A DNA stretch of 8,407 nucleotides from Selenomonadaceae bacterium (GTDB lineage Bacteria > Bacillota > Negativicutes > Selenomonadales > Selenomonadaceae). The stretch lies in assembly GCA_017445435.1 (NCBI GenBank), contig JAFSUE010000298.1, positions 1-8,407 of the forward strand, written 5' to 3'. This document shows, one piece after another, positions 1 to 6,002 of this stretch (the first letter of the stretch is position 1; every line of letters begins with the position of its first letter). The position numbers and the translations under genes are program-made. Below the pieces are notes generated by a model that saw only the letters and a program-made list of their open reading frames with translations, ran no database searches and was not told where the DNA came from.

Positions 1-1
1 A

Positions 2-145
2 CAAACTGGCATGGACGCCATGCAGATAATTTTTTTAATAGCTATCGGCGCGGCGTTACCGAATTTACTTGCTAAGAAAATTTTCGACCAGAAAAATAAA
101 TCTGAACAGGAAAAATTTTTGAATGAAGTTTATGGTTCAGATTAA
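2..145 (+). CDS. C-terminal end of an unidentified membrane protein (5' truncated)
   Basis: An open frame enters from the left edge and ends at TAA (143-145), giving 47 residues with no start inside the window. The first half contains one hydrophobic stretch (about residues 6-24, AMQIIFLIAIGAALPNLL), which looks like a final transmembrane helix. It is followed by a charged tail rich in K, E, Q and N that ends in YGSD. This layout, a last helix and then a cytoplasmic tail, fits many transporters and permeases, but too little is present to name a family. The gene faces folC convergently and belongs to a different transcription unit from everything else in the window. Confidence 0.6.
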   Translation, partial: QTGMDAMQIIFLIAIGAALPNLLAKKIFDQKNKSEQEKFLNEVYGSD

Positions 146-146
146 T

Positions 147-190
147 AATTAATGCGGTTAAGCGATTTTTAATTAAGAATTTTTTTTTTT
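147..190 (+). terminator. weak AT-rich terminator candidate
   Basis: Just after the stop of the truncated gene, AATTAA (147-152) can pair with TTAATT (169-174) around an inner GC/GC pair (154-155 with 162-163). A run of 11 T follows at 180-190. The stem is weak and interrupted, so only the position and the T run support the call. Confidence 0.3.
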
Positions 191-216
191 GTATTCTATT
201 ATGTAACGGAAATGGC

Positions 217-245
217 TTGTAAATATAGTGTTTCGTATATATTAT
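217..245 (+). promoter_or_regulatory. sigma-70-like promoter candidate
   Basis: TTGTAA (217-222) and TATTAT (240-245) are separated by 17 bases. They match the -35 and -10 consensus at 4/6 and 5/6 positions. The only thing downstream on this strand is the short ORF at 228-347, which would start inside the promoter, so the promoter may serve a short RNA or may be chance in AT-rich DNA. Confidence 0.3.
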
Positions 246-347
246 ACTGCTTTTGAGCTTGCGGCTCTTATAGGCTATGCTGTTTGTTTAGCATTATCTC
301 CACAACCTGTAAGAATCAATGACGCCTCCAAAAAAGCACTTGGATAA
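228..347 (+). other. possible short hydrophobic ORF or gene remnant
   Basis: From GTG at 228 an open frame of 39 codons runs to TAA (345-347); the frame is open back to a stop at 204. The product has a hydrophobic stretch (YTAFELAALIGYAVCLAL) and then a polar tail containing SPQPVRINDASKK. Its composition looks more protein-like than chance AT-rich DNA, but no ribosome binding site precedes the GTG and no family is recognisable. It may be the relic of a larger gene. The 146-366 gap otherwise holds the terminator and promoter candidates and two small hairpins (255-267, stem GAGC/GCTC; 277-294, stem ATGCT/AGCAT). Confidence 0.2.
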
Positions 348-366
348 AATTTTTTAACGTAAATCA

Positions 367-1545
367 TCAATTCAAAGAAAATTTTTTCAGATACGCTTTA
401 ACGTCGCCGATTAAGTACAACGAACCAGCCGCAATTTTTAAGCCGTCAGCGTGCAGGAATTTTTCTAAGGCGTCATTCAAATTTTCTACGCCAATATTTT
501 TTACGCCGTATGAAGTCAACGTTTTGCAGAGCGTTTCAACTTTCGCGGCGCGTTTAGAATTTGGCGGTGTGACGATAACAAAATCATCTGCGCGGAATAA
601 AATTTTAACCATTTCGTCAAAATTTTTATCGGCAAGCGCACCGAAAATAAAAGTACGTTTGCCAGTCGGAAAATATTTGTCCAAACTTTCACGAAGTGCC
701 GTTGCGCCGTGTGGATTATGCGCACCGTCAATTAAAATTTTGCCGAACTTTGTATCAACCATTTCAAAACGTCCTGCCCAATGTACGCGCTCAAGCCCAG
801 CTAAAATTTTGTCGTCAGCAATGCTCAAAACTTTCGCCGCTTGCATTGCAACTGCCGCGTTGAACTTTTGATATTCGCCGCGCAGATTTATAAAAACGTC
901 AATAGGTGTCGTCACTTCGTACAGTGGCGCATGATTTTTTTTCGCAACGTCACGAATAATTTCAAGCGGCTTGCCAGTCGCGCCCGTCACAACTGAAACA
1001 TTCGGCTTGATAATTCCCGCCTTATTCCGCGCAATATTTTCCAAGTCGCCTAAAATATTTTCATGATCAAGCGCAATGTTTGTAATGACGGAAATTTTTG
1101 GCGTGATGACGTTGGTTGAATCAAGCGTCCCGCCAAGTCCAACTTCAATAACGGCAATGTCAATTTGACGGCGTTTGAAATAGTCGAAGGCGGCGGCAGT
1201 CAACGTTTCAAAATGCGTAGCGTCGACGTTGCAATTTTTCACGCGTTCAATCTGCGCGGCAAAATCTTCCTCACTGATATTTTCGCCGTTGACAGAAATT
1301 CTTTCACAGTAACTTTCCAAATGCGGGGAAGTGAACAAGCCGACGTTTCGCCCGTCCTGCCGTAAAATTTCAGTCAACATTGCGCAGACTGAACCTTTGC
1401 CGTTCGTACCAGCAACGTGAACTGTTTCGTAAAAATTTTGCGGCTCATTCAATTTTGCCATTAAATTTTTAGTACGTTGCAGTCCTTCCTTAATGCCGAA
1501 AATTTCTAGCCAATTAAGATATTTTAATGATTCTTCGTAAGTCAT
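367..1545 (-). CDS. folC: bifunctional folylpolyglutamate synthase / dihydrofolate synthase
   Basis: FolC is a cytoplasmic ATP-dependent ligase that couples dihydropteroate to glutamate and adds further glutamates to folates, which retains them in the cell. The 392-residue protein is full length, slightly shorter than the usual 410-440. Visible Mur-ligase-type motifs, in order, are the P-loop GTNGKGSV (46-53), SPHL (73-76), ETLTAAAF (113-120), EVGLGG with DSTN (134-145), ITNIALDH (154-161), NKAGIIKP (174-181), and the C-terminal-domain signature DGAHNPHG (273-280). ATG at 1545 is preceded by GAGGA about 15 bases upstream, a little far, and no nearer in-frame start exists. The stop is TGA. It lies 187 bases beyond the Hsp70 operon on the same strand. 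No clear terminator separates them, so read-through is possible, but no functional link is implied. Confidence 0.95.
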   Translation of the reverse strand: MTYEESLKYLNWLEIFGIKEGLQRTKNLMAKLNEPQNFYETVHVAGTNGKGSVCAMLTEILRQDGRNVGLFTSPHLESYCERISVNGENISEEDFAAQIERVKNCNVDATHFETLTAAAFDYFKRRQIDIAVIEVGLGGTLDSTNVITPKISVITNIALDHENILGDLENIARNKAGIIKPNVSVVTGATGKPLEIIRDVAKKNHAPLYEVTTPIDVFINLRGEYQKFNAAVAMQAAKVLSIADDKILAGLERVHWAGRFEMVDTKFGKILIDGAHNPHGATALRESLDKYFPTGKRTFIFGALADKNFDEMVKILFRADDFVIVTPPNSKRAAKVETLCKTLTSYGVKNIGVENLNDALEKFLHADGLKIAAGSLYLIGDVKAYLKKFSLN

Positions 1546-1550
1546 ATTAT

Positions 1551-1708
1551 TTACCGCGATTCCTCTTTTTCAGCAATAATATCACAAATTTTTTTCCATT
1601 TTGCCAAATGCTCACTTAAAAAAACACAAGTTCTTCTAGCGGCGATTTATTGAGTTTACAAACTGCCCCTAGAAATAGTTATAGGTTATTTGTAATTGTT
1701 AAACACAT
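1551..1708 (-). pseudogene. short coding remnant upstream of folC (internal stop plus T-tract frameshift)
   Basis: Reading the minus strand from ATG at 1708, nine codons reach an in-frame TAA (1679-1681). The same frame then gives a protein-like segment ending KSPLEELVFF before TAA at 1616-1618. A run of seven T lies there; with eight T the frame would continue as LSEHLAKWKKICDIIAEKE and stop at TAA 1551-1553, five bases before the folC ATG. The GAGGA used by folC lies inside this end. The hydrophobic-then-charged pattern and the operon-like spacing suggest a decayed or mis-sequenced short gene. I do not recognise a family. The rest of the 1546-1732 gap shows no promoter or terminator that I trust. 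Confidence 0.3.
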
Positions 1709-1732
1709 CTTTTAATTTGAGTATGAAATTTA

Positions 1733-2146
1733 TTAATCGTAGTTAGGACGGTCATTGTCATCATATGGCTGAAACTTTTCTTGCGGCTTTTCAGCTACAA
1801 CTGCGCCGTCAACGCATTTGCGAATTTGCCTTAAATAATCTTTCACGAAACTTTGAAATTCTTCAGGATTTTTCGCGTTCAATTCCTTTAAAATATCGCC
1901 GCGCAAATTTGTTATCAGTTGCCCAATTTGTTCAGAAAGATTATTCAATTCGCCGTGCAGATTTTTATTTTCAGCGGAAATGTTTTCATAGCTGGAAAAA
2001 AGTTTGTCGTAGTTGTCGGCAAGATTTTTATTTTCAGCGATAAGGCGTGAATTTTCTGCGCGAAGTTCCACAAGTTCATTCTGCCACGCTACGCCTAAAT
2101 CGTGCGTCGCCGTAAAAATTTCTTTCAAGTCATCAATCTTCTGCAT
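1733..2146 (-). CDS. small coiled-coil protein of the Hsp70 operon (137 aa)
   Basis: Family unknown. Residues 22-88 are a strong coiled coil with regularly spaced L and I and many E, N and K, including two AENKNL units (about 37-42 and 58-63). The C-terminus is a short amphipathic region (EEFQSFVKDYLRQIRK), then a disordered acidic tail ending in DRPNYD. The N-terminus has F11, H15, L17-G18-V19, W21 and L25, matching at the same residue numbers the protein encoded immediately upstream, so the two are paralogues. No signal peptide or membrane segment is visible. GAGGTGA, overlapping the upstream stop, sits 8 bases before ATG, which suggests coupled translation. It is the last gene of the six-gene run. 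I infer that it is an adaptor or scaffold for the Hsp70 proteins. Confidence 0.8.
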   Translation of the reverse strand: MQKIDDLKEIFTATHDLGVAWQNELVELRAENSRLIAENKNLADNYDKLFSSYENISAENKNLHGELNNLSEQIGQLITNLRGDILKELNAKNPEEFQSFVKDYLRQIRKCVDGAVVAEKPQEKFQPYDDNDRPNYD

Positions 2147-2152
2147 ATAAAA

Positions 2153-2542
2153 TCACCTCACCAAAATTTTTTTAAGCTCTTCAAACTTCCCGCGCAATTC
2201 GTCACGTTCACGGCTGGCACGACTAAACTCCTCTTGATAACGTCCAAGTTCATTTGAAATTCTATCTTTTTCTTTGAAAAGTTCATCAAACTTGCCGCGC
2301 AGATTGTCACGTTCACACTTGATAACTTCCATTTCTTTTTGACATTTGGCAAGTTCCGCCGAAAGATTTTTATTCGTATCTTTAAATTTGTCCAACTCCA
2401 CGCGAATATTTTTTAAAGCGTCGTTAGATTTATCACGTTCCGATTCAGCACATTTTACGGCGTCTTCCAACTGCGTCAAAAATTCTATGCCCAAGCTATG
2501 AAGTTCGTTAAAATCCTCCAGCTGGTCTTTTAAATCGTCCAT
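2153..2542 (-). CDS. small coiled-coil protein of the Hsp70 operon (129 aa)
   Basis: Family unknown. Nearly the whole protein from residue 20 on is predicted coiled coil, rich in E, K, R and D. It carries two close copies of a motif near the C-terminus, ERDNLRGKFDEL and ERDELRGKFEEL, about 36 residues apart. The first 25 residues carry F11, H15, L17-G18-I19, F21 and L25, the same spaced motif as in the downstream 137-residue protein. GGAGG 8 bases before ATG overlaps the end of the preceding Hsp70 gene; the intergenic gap is 3 bases. No enzymatic motif, signal peptide or membrane helix is visible. It is probably a structural or adaptor subunit that pairs with its paralogue, which is an inference from the shared motif and the operon. 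Confidence 0.82.
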   Translation of the reverse strand: MDDLKDQLEDFNELHSLGIEFLTQLEDAVKCAESERDKSNDALKNIRVELDKFKDTNKNLSAELAKCQKEMEVIKCERDNLRGKFDELFKEKDRISNELGRYQEEFSRASRERDELRGKFEELKKILVR

Positions 2543-2545
2543 AAA

Positions 2546-4066
2546 TTATTCCTCCAAATTCAAAAAATGTTGCTCCACAAGAATTATATCTGCGTTGCCG
2601 TCATCAAGCATACGTCGTTCATTGAAACGCAACCTTAACCGTCCGTCACGCATCATTTTAAGCTTAAGCAACGGCTTTTCCTTTTTTTCGTACAGCGCGG
2701 AATCTAACTGAACTTCTCCTAAGTACGCCGCGTCATCAAAATTCGCCTCGTCGCCAAAAGTTTGGTACAGGGAAATTTTCCAGCCGCAATTATCAAGTTC
2801 CACCAAGTCCAAATGCAAATACAAAGTTTCAAATCCTGCTGGCATATTCTTTGCAATGCCCAATTGCAAATTTTTTCCCAAGCTGTAACAAATTCTGTAG
2901 GGAATTGCATTAATCGCCGTGATATTTTCACGTTGTTTAAGGAAGTTTGCCGCGCCGCCAGCTACGACTAAATATTTGTCGTCAAGCCCTTCGATAAGTT
3001 CATCATTGTCTTCAAAGTCATAGTCCAGCGCGTTAAAAAGGTCTTCGCCAAAATATTCTTCAAGCAAATTTCTAAAATACGGAATGTGCATTGTGCCGCC
3101 CAACGCCCAAATTTTTGTAACGTCAGATTTATCAAAACAATCTTCACCCTGCGCCAATTCGCCGAAAAGTTCATCAAGCATTGCAAAAATTTTTTCGCGG
3201 TATCCTTCACTTTCCAATAAGGCGTCAACTTCTGCGCGGGTGATTTCAAAATCAAAGTACGCGTCGACAAGCGTTGCGCTAACTGATTCATCGAACTCAT
3301 CGGCATAAAGATTTTCACGAAGGCGGCGTACAAAGTTCATCTGAAAATCATCAGCATTTAAACATTGCCATCTAGCCGCCAATGCGTCGCCAAATTTCGG
3401 CTTGAGAATTTTTTCTAAAATTGCTCTGTCAATGTCAATTCCGCCCAACTTAAGCCCAGCCGCTACAAGTTCCTGCACTTCGTCACGTTCAAATTTTATT
3501 ATGCTAACGTCGAGAGTTGAGCCGCCTAAATCGAAAATTACGTTGAGTGAATCTTCTTCCGCGTCAACGCCGAAAATCGCGGCAAATGATTCATTAATCA
3601 CGCCGTCGACGATAAAGCCAGCCTTTTGTGCCGCCGCCTTAATCAAATTGCGCTGATGTTTCGTAAAAATGACGGGGACGGTAACCATTGCGTGTGATTC
3701 GTCGCCAGCTGGAACATTTTTTGTAGCGGCGTCAAAGATTTTTTTTAAAATATCTTCAGCAACTTTTTCTGCGGTAACGTCGCAATTCAAATTCGGAATG
3801 AACTGCCGCCAATCTTTCAATTCAAGTTTGCGTTTCAAGCCGACAACTAAATTTTCAGGCGTCAATGACCCCATATCAATAGCATATTGCCCGATAGAAA
3901 ATTCTACGTCGCCGTCTTTATTTTTTTTGTAGAAAATTGCGTTAGGCGTATGAAAAGAGCCGTCGTCATTTGTATTGAGACGTACAGGACGCATTTTCGA
4001 TTTGTCAGCACGTACGCATTTCAAGTTGCACGCGCCAAAATCAATTCCAAACAAATAATTCGCCAT
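2546..4066 (-). CDS. divergent Hsp70-family protein (Hsp70-B, 506 aa)
   Basis: An actin-fold Hsp70 nucleotide-binding domain covers about residues 1-378. Phosphate-1 is GIDFGACN (7-14), where Hsp70s have G-[IL]-D-[LF]-G-T-T-N, so both loop threonines are replaced. Other key positions remain: K78 in VGLKRKLE, E159 in INESFAAI (normally NEPTAAA), phosphate-2 FDLGGSTLDVS (178-188; D179, T184), and the adenosine motif ALGGT (321-325). After KYLVVAGGAANFL the protein continues for about 125 residues as a divergent substrate-binding-like beta region starting at IPYRICY (388-394). There is no room for the helical lid of DnaK (about 610-640 residues). ATP binding is plausible but its ATPase activity may be altered. 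It lies 3 bases after the 388-residue gene; its ribosome binding site is weak (AAGG). It is homologous to, but strongly diverged from, the Hsp70 at 6003-7586. Confidence 0.88.
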   Translation of the reverse strand: MANYLFGIDFGACNLKCVRADKSKMRPVRLNTNDDGSFHTPNAIFYKKNKDGDVEFSIGQYAIDMGSLTPENLVVGLKRKLELKDWRQFIPNLNCDVTAEKVAEDILKKIFDAATKNVPAGDESHAMVTVPVIFTKHQRNLIKAAAQKAGFIVDGVINESFAAIFGVDAEEDSLNVIFDLGGSTLDVSIIKFERDEVQELVAAGLKLGGIDIDRAILEKILKPKFGDALAARWQCLNADDFQMNFVRRLRENLYADEFDESVSATLVDAYFDFEITRAEVDALLESEGYREKIFAMLDELFGELAQGEDCFDKSDVTKIWALGGTMHIPYFRNLLEEYFGEDLFNALDYDFEDNDELIEGLDDKYLVVAGGAANFLKQRENITAINAIPYRICYSLGKNLQLGIAKNMPAGFETLYLHLDLVELDNCGWKISLYQTFGDEANFDDAAYLGEVQLDSALYEKKEKPLLKLKMMRDGRLRLRFNERRMLDDGNADIILVEQHFLNLEE

Positions 4067-4069
4067 ACG

Positions 4070-5236
4070 TTACACCGCCTTATAAAGACTCATCATGCCG
4101 TTGTACTGGAAAAATTTTTGTTCGCCAAATTCGTCAAGATAATTTATTCGGTACGGCAGACGTTCAATTTGATTGATGACGCCAGCTAAATTTTTGTTGG
4201 AAGTCTTAACGTTCTGCAACGACATATTTTTATAGTCGTCGTCGGTAGCTTTGACGCCCGCTTTAACATTGACGCTATAAATTCCGCACTGTTCAAGGTA
4301 CGCATTAAGTTTAGCTAAAAATTCTGCGTAGAAATCGTCAGACGTTTTCACGCCGCGTTGAATAGCCAAAAGCAAGTTGTCAAAAATTATCTGCTGGAAA
4401 AGTTTGAAATATTTGCTCGTGACAGTTTCGCTTAATTCTTCGTCGTCAAGGTCTTTCAACTTCAACTTATCGGCGAAAGATTTAACGGCTTTGAAGTGTA
4501 CATTCAGCAACTTTTGAAATTTTTTGCTAGTTTCAGAATCGTTAGCGATTAAAAAATTTTTCATATCGTCGACGTTCAACGCCTTAGCAATCTGCGCGGG
4601 AATTTTTTCTATGTCATTGGAAATAAAAGCGGCGTCGTTAGGTTTCAAGTAAAAAATTTTTTCATCGGGTGTAGGTGGCGTAGGAGGAGTTGGCGACGTC
4701 GGAGGTGTTGTAGGATTAGAAATTTGCTGTTTAAGCTTGTCAACTTCATCTTTCAACGCGGCATTTTCTTTTTTAATCGCGTCAAGTTCGCCTTTCAACG
4801 TTGCAAGTTGCGCTTTAAGTTCGACAGTTGAATCTGGTTGACGTTTAAGCGCGTCAACTTCATCTTTCAATGTGTCATTTTCTTTTTTCAGCGCGTCAAT
4901 TTGAACTTGAAACATTTCGCGGAGCTGATTAGTAATTGCCGCCTTGTACGTTTCAAGTTGCGTTTGAAGTTCAGCCGTAAAATCTGGTTGACTTTCAAGT
5001 TTACCTTTCAACGTTGCAAGTTCCGCTTTAAGTTCGACAGTTGAATCTGGTTGACGTTTAATCGCGTCGAGTTCGCCTTTCAACGTTGCAAGTTGCGCTT
5101 TAAGTTCGGCGGTTGAATCTGGTTGACGTTTAATCGCGTCAAGTTCGCCTTTCAATGCCGCAACTTCGGCTTTAAGTCTGGAAATCGAACTTTCAATTTT
5201 ATTTTTGTCTTCTGCAGTGCAAAAAATTAAAAACAT
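4070..5236 (-). CDS. repeat-containing coiled-coil protein with a C-terminal domain shared with its neighbour (388 aa)
   Basis: Family unknown. Three parts are visible. Residues 10-173 form a long helical, coiled-coil region built from 24-residue repeats of the type LKGELDAIKRQPDSTAELKAQLAT, whose RQPDS segment should break the helix each time. Residues 174-190 are a proline/threonine linker. Residues 191-388 are a globular, mostly helical domain ending in beta-like segments (LPYRINYLDEFGEQKFF). This last part aligns by eye with the C-terminal part of the 252-residue protein encoded just upstream: DLDDEELSE with DFSDDELN, an NMS triplet, L/I-x-A-G, P-[YH]-[RI]-I-x-Y, and a final L/T-Y-K. The start MFLIFCTAEDK is preceded by GAGGGG, which overlaps the upstream TAG. 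The first residues are hydrophobic but too few for a convincing signal peptide. I infer an extended adaptor or exchange-factor-like partner of the Hsp70s. Confidence 0.82.
   Translation of the reverse strand: MFLIFCTAEDKNKIESSISRLKAEVAALKGELDAIKRQPDSTAELKAQLATLKGELDAIKRQPDSTVELKAELATLKGKLESQPDFTAELQTQLETYKAAITNQLREMFQVQIDALKKENDTLKDEVDALKRQPDSTVELKAQLATLKGELDAIKKENAALKDEVDKLKQQISNPTTPPTSPTPPTPPTPDEKIFYLKPNDAAFISNDIEKIPAQIAKALNVDDMKNFLIANDSETSKKFQKLLNVHFKAVKSFADKLKLKDLDDEELSETVTSKYFKLFQQIIFDNLLLAIQRGVKTSDDFYAEFLAKLNAYLEQCGIYSVNVKAGVKATDDDYKNMSLQNVKTSNKNLAGVINQIERLPYRINYLDEFGEQKFFQYNGMMSLYKAV
4799..5155 (-). repeat. 72-bp repeats encoding 24-residue coiled-coil units
   Basis: Two adjacent full units encode residues 28-51 and 52-75 (5155-5084 and 5083-5012), exactly 72 bases apart. 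A third is shortened by 9 bases (5011-4949), and a further full unit covers residues 123-146 (4870-4799) after a non-repeat insert. Nucleotide identity between the adjacent units is very high; the word GTTGAATCTGGTTGACGTTT recurs on the plus strand. Whole units could be gained or lost without breaking the frame. Confidence 0.85.
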
Positions 5237-5239
5237 AAG

Positions 5240-5998
5240 CTATCCCCTCTTGTAGGTCGTACAATAACCGCCGAAAATAATTTTCTCAACTTCGCCATTT
5301 TCGCCGATATAATAAATTATGTGCGGCTGAATCGTCACGCTAGCAATTTTCCCGCCGGCAGTTATATCAGTCGTCGCAATTTGATTAAATGAACTTGACA
5401 TATTCAATTTTGCCCAATCGTCAAAAGAATCGCCAGGCTGAAAATTTTCCTTATCGACGCCGATTTTTTCAACATACTGTTCAACAAGATTTTTTAATTT
5501 TAAGCGTGAATTTTCATCAAGGTCTTTCGCCGAAGTGCTACTTTGCCAAATGTTCAACATAAATTCTGTAACGTCACGAACTTTTTTAGCAAGGTTGAAA
5601 TTCAATTCGTCGTCAGAAAAATCAGTTGGCGTCGACAATTTTTTCAGCGTTTCACGGACGCGGCTAATTTGTACACTCAACCATTGCAACGGCTTATCAA
5701 ATAAAAATTCTTCAAAGCCGCGCAGGTCATTCAACTTGCTAACAAAATTTTCCCAATCCTCAACGTTTTTAATGTCAATGACAAGTTTGTCTTGAAATTT
5801 ATCTTGAAAGTCTTCGTGAAAGTCTTCGTGTGACGTTTCAACAGAAATATTTTCCACAACGTCAACTTCAACTGGCGGCGTGTACGTTTCAACGCGGCGA
5901 TTATGACTTTGCAAAATTTTTCGCGGTGTACGTTTAGGCTTGCCGCGCAGGCGATTTATCAAATTTTTGATACGTTTAAAAATATCCAATACGTTCAC
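5240..5998 (-). CDS. Hsp70-operon protein of unknown family, possible GrpE-like partner (252 aa)
   Basis: The N-terminus (1-35) is strongly basic (K and R rich) and no membrane helix follows. Residues 57-72 are four tetrapeptides, HEDF-HEDF-QDKF-QDKL. Residues 75-185 are helical with several W and F. The C-terminus (186-252) looks beta-rich and contains NFQPGDSFDD, QPHIIYY and GEVEKIIFGGY. The helical-then-beta order, and the end GEVEKIIFGGY, faintly resemble the GrpE G-T-[IV]-x-x-V-x-x-x-G-Y region. The conserved GrpE ending (R-x-L-R-P-A) and the F-D-P-x-x-H motif are absent, so this is only a hypothesis. The C-terminal 170 or so residues seem shared with the 388-residue neighbour. AAGGAAG precedes ATG, and the gene begins 4 bases after the Hsp70-A stop. 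Confidence 0.8.
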   Translation of the reverse strand: MNVLDIFKRIKNLINRLRGKPKRTPRKILQSHNRRVETYTPPVEVDVVENISVETSHEDFHEDFQDKFQDKLVIDIKNVEDWENFVSKLNDLRGFEEFLFDKPLQWLSVQISRVRETLKKLSTPTDFSDDELNFNLAKKVRDVTEFMLNIWQSSTSAKDLDENSRLKLKNLVEQYVEKIGVDKENFQPGDSFDDWAKLNMSSSFNQIATTDITAGGKIASVTIQPHIIYYIGENGEVEKIIFGGYCTTYKRG

Positions 5999-6002
5999 TT
6001 CC

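Noticed and set aside
327..344. Hairpin TCCAA/TTGGA followed by a T-rich stretch as a terminator
   Set aside because: The stem is only 5 base pairs with an 8-base loop; it is too weak to call in sequence of this composition.
1653..1664. Inverted repeat AGTTT-AC-AAACT considered as an operator or terminator for the operon
   Set aside because: The arms are only 5 bases around a 2-base centre with no T run after it, and it lies inside the small coding remnant; this is expected by chance in AT-rich DNA.
1670..1705. Possible folC promoter (TTAACA with TATAAC on the minus strand)
   Set aside because: The spacing is only 13 bases, too short for a sigma-70 promoter, and no better -35 box exists at 17 bases.
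2968..3333. Minus-strand open frame of 121 codons inside Hsp70-B in another frame
   Set aside because: It is fully contained in the Hsp70-B gene, whose own frame carries the conserved motifs; this is a shadow frame.
4799..5155. Regularly spaced repeats considered as a CRISPR array
   Set aside because: The units are contiguous, coding, 72 bases long and have no unique spacers.
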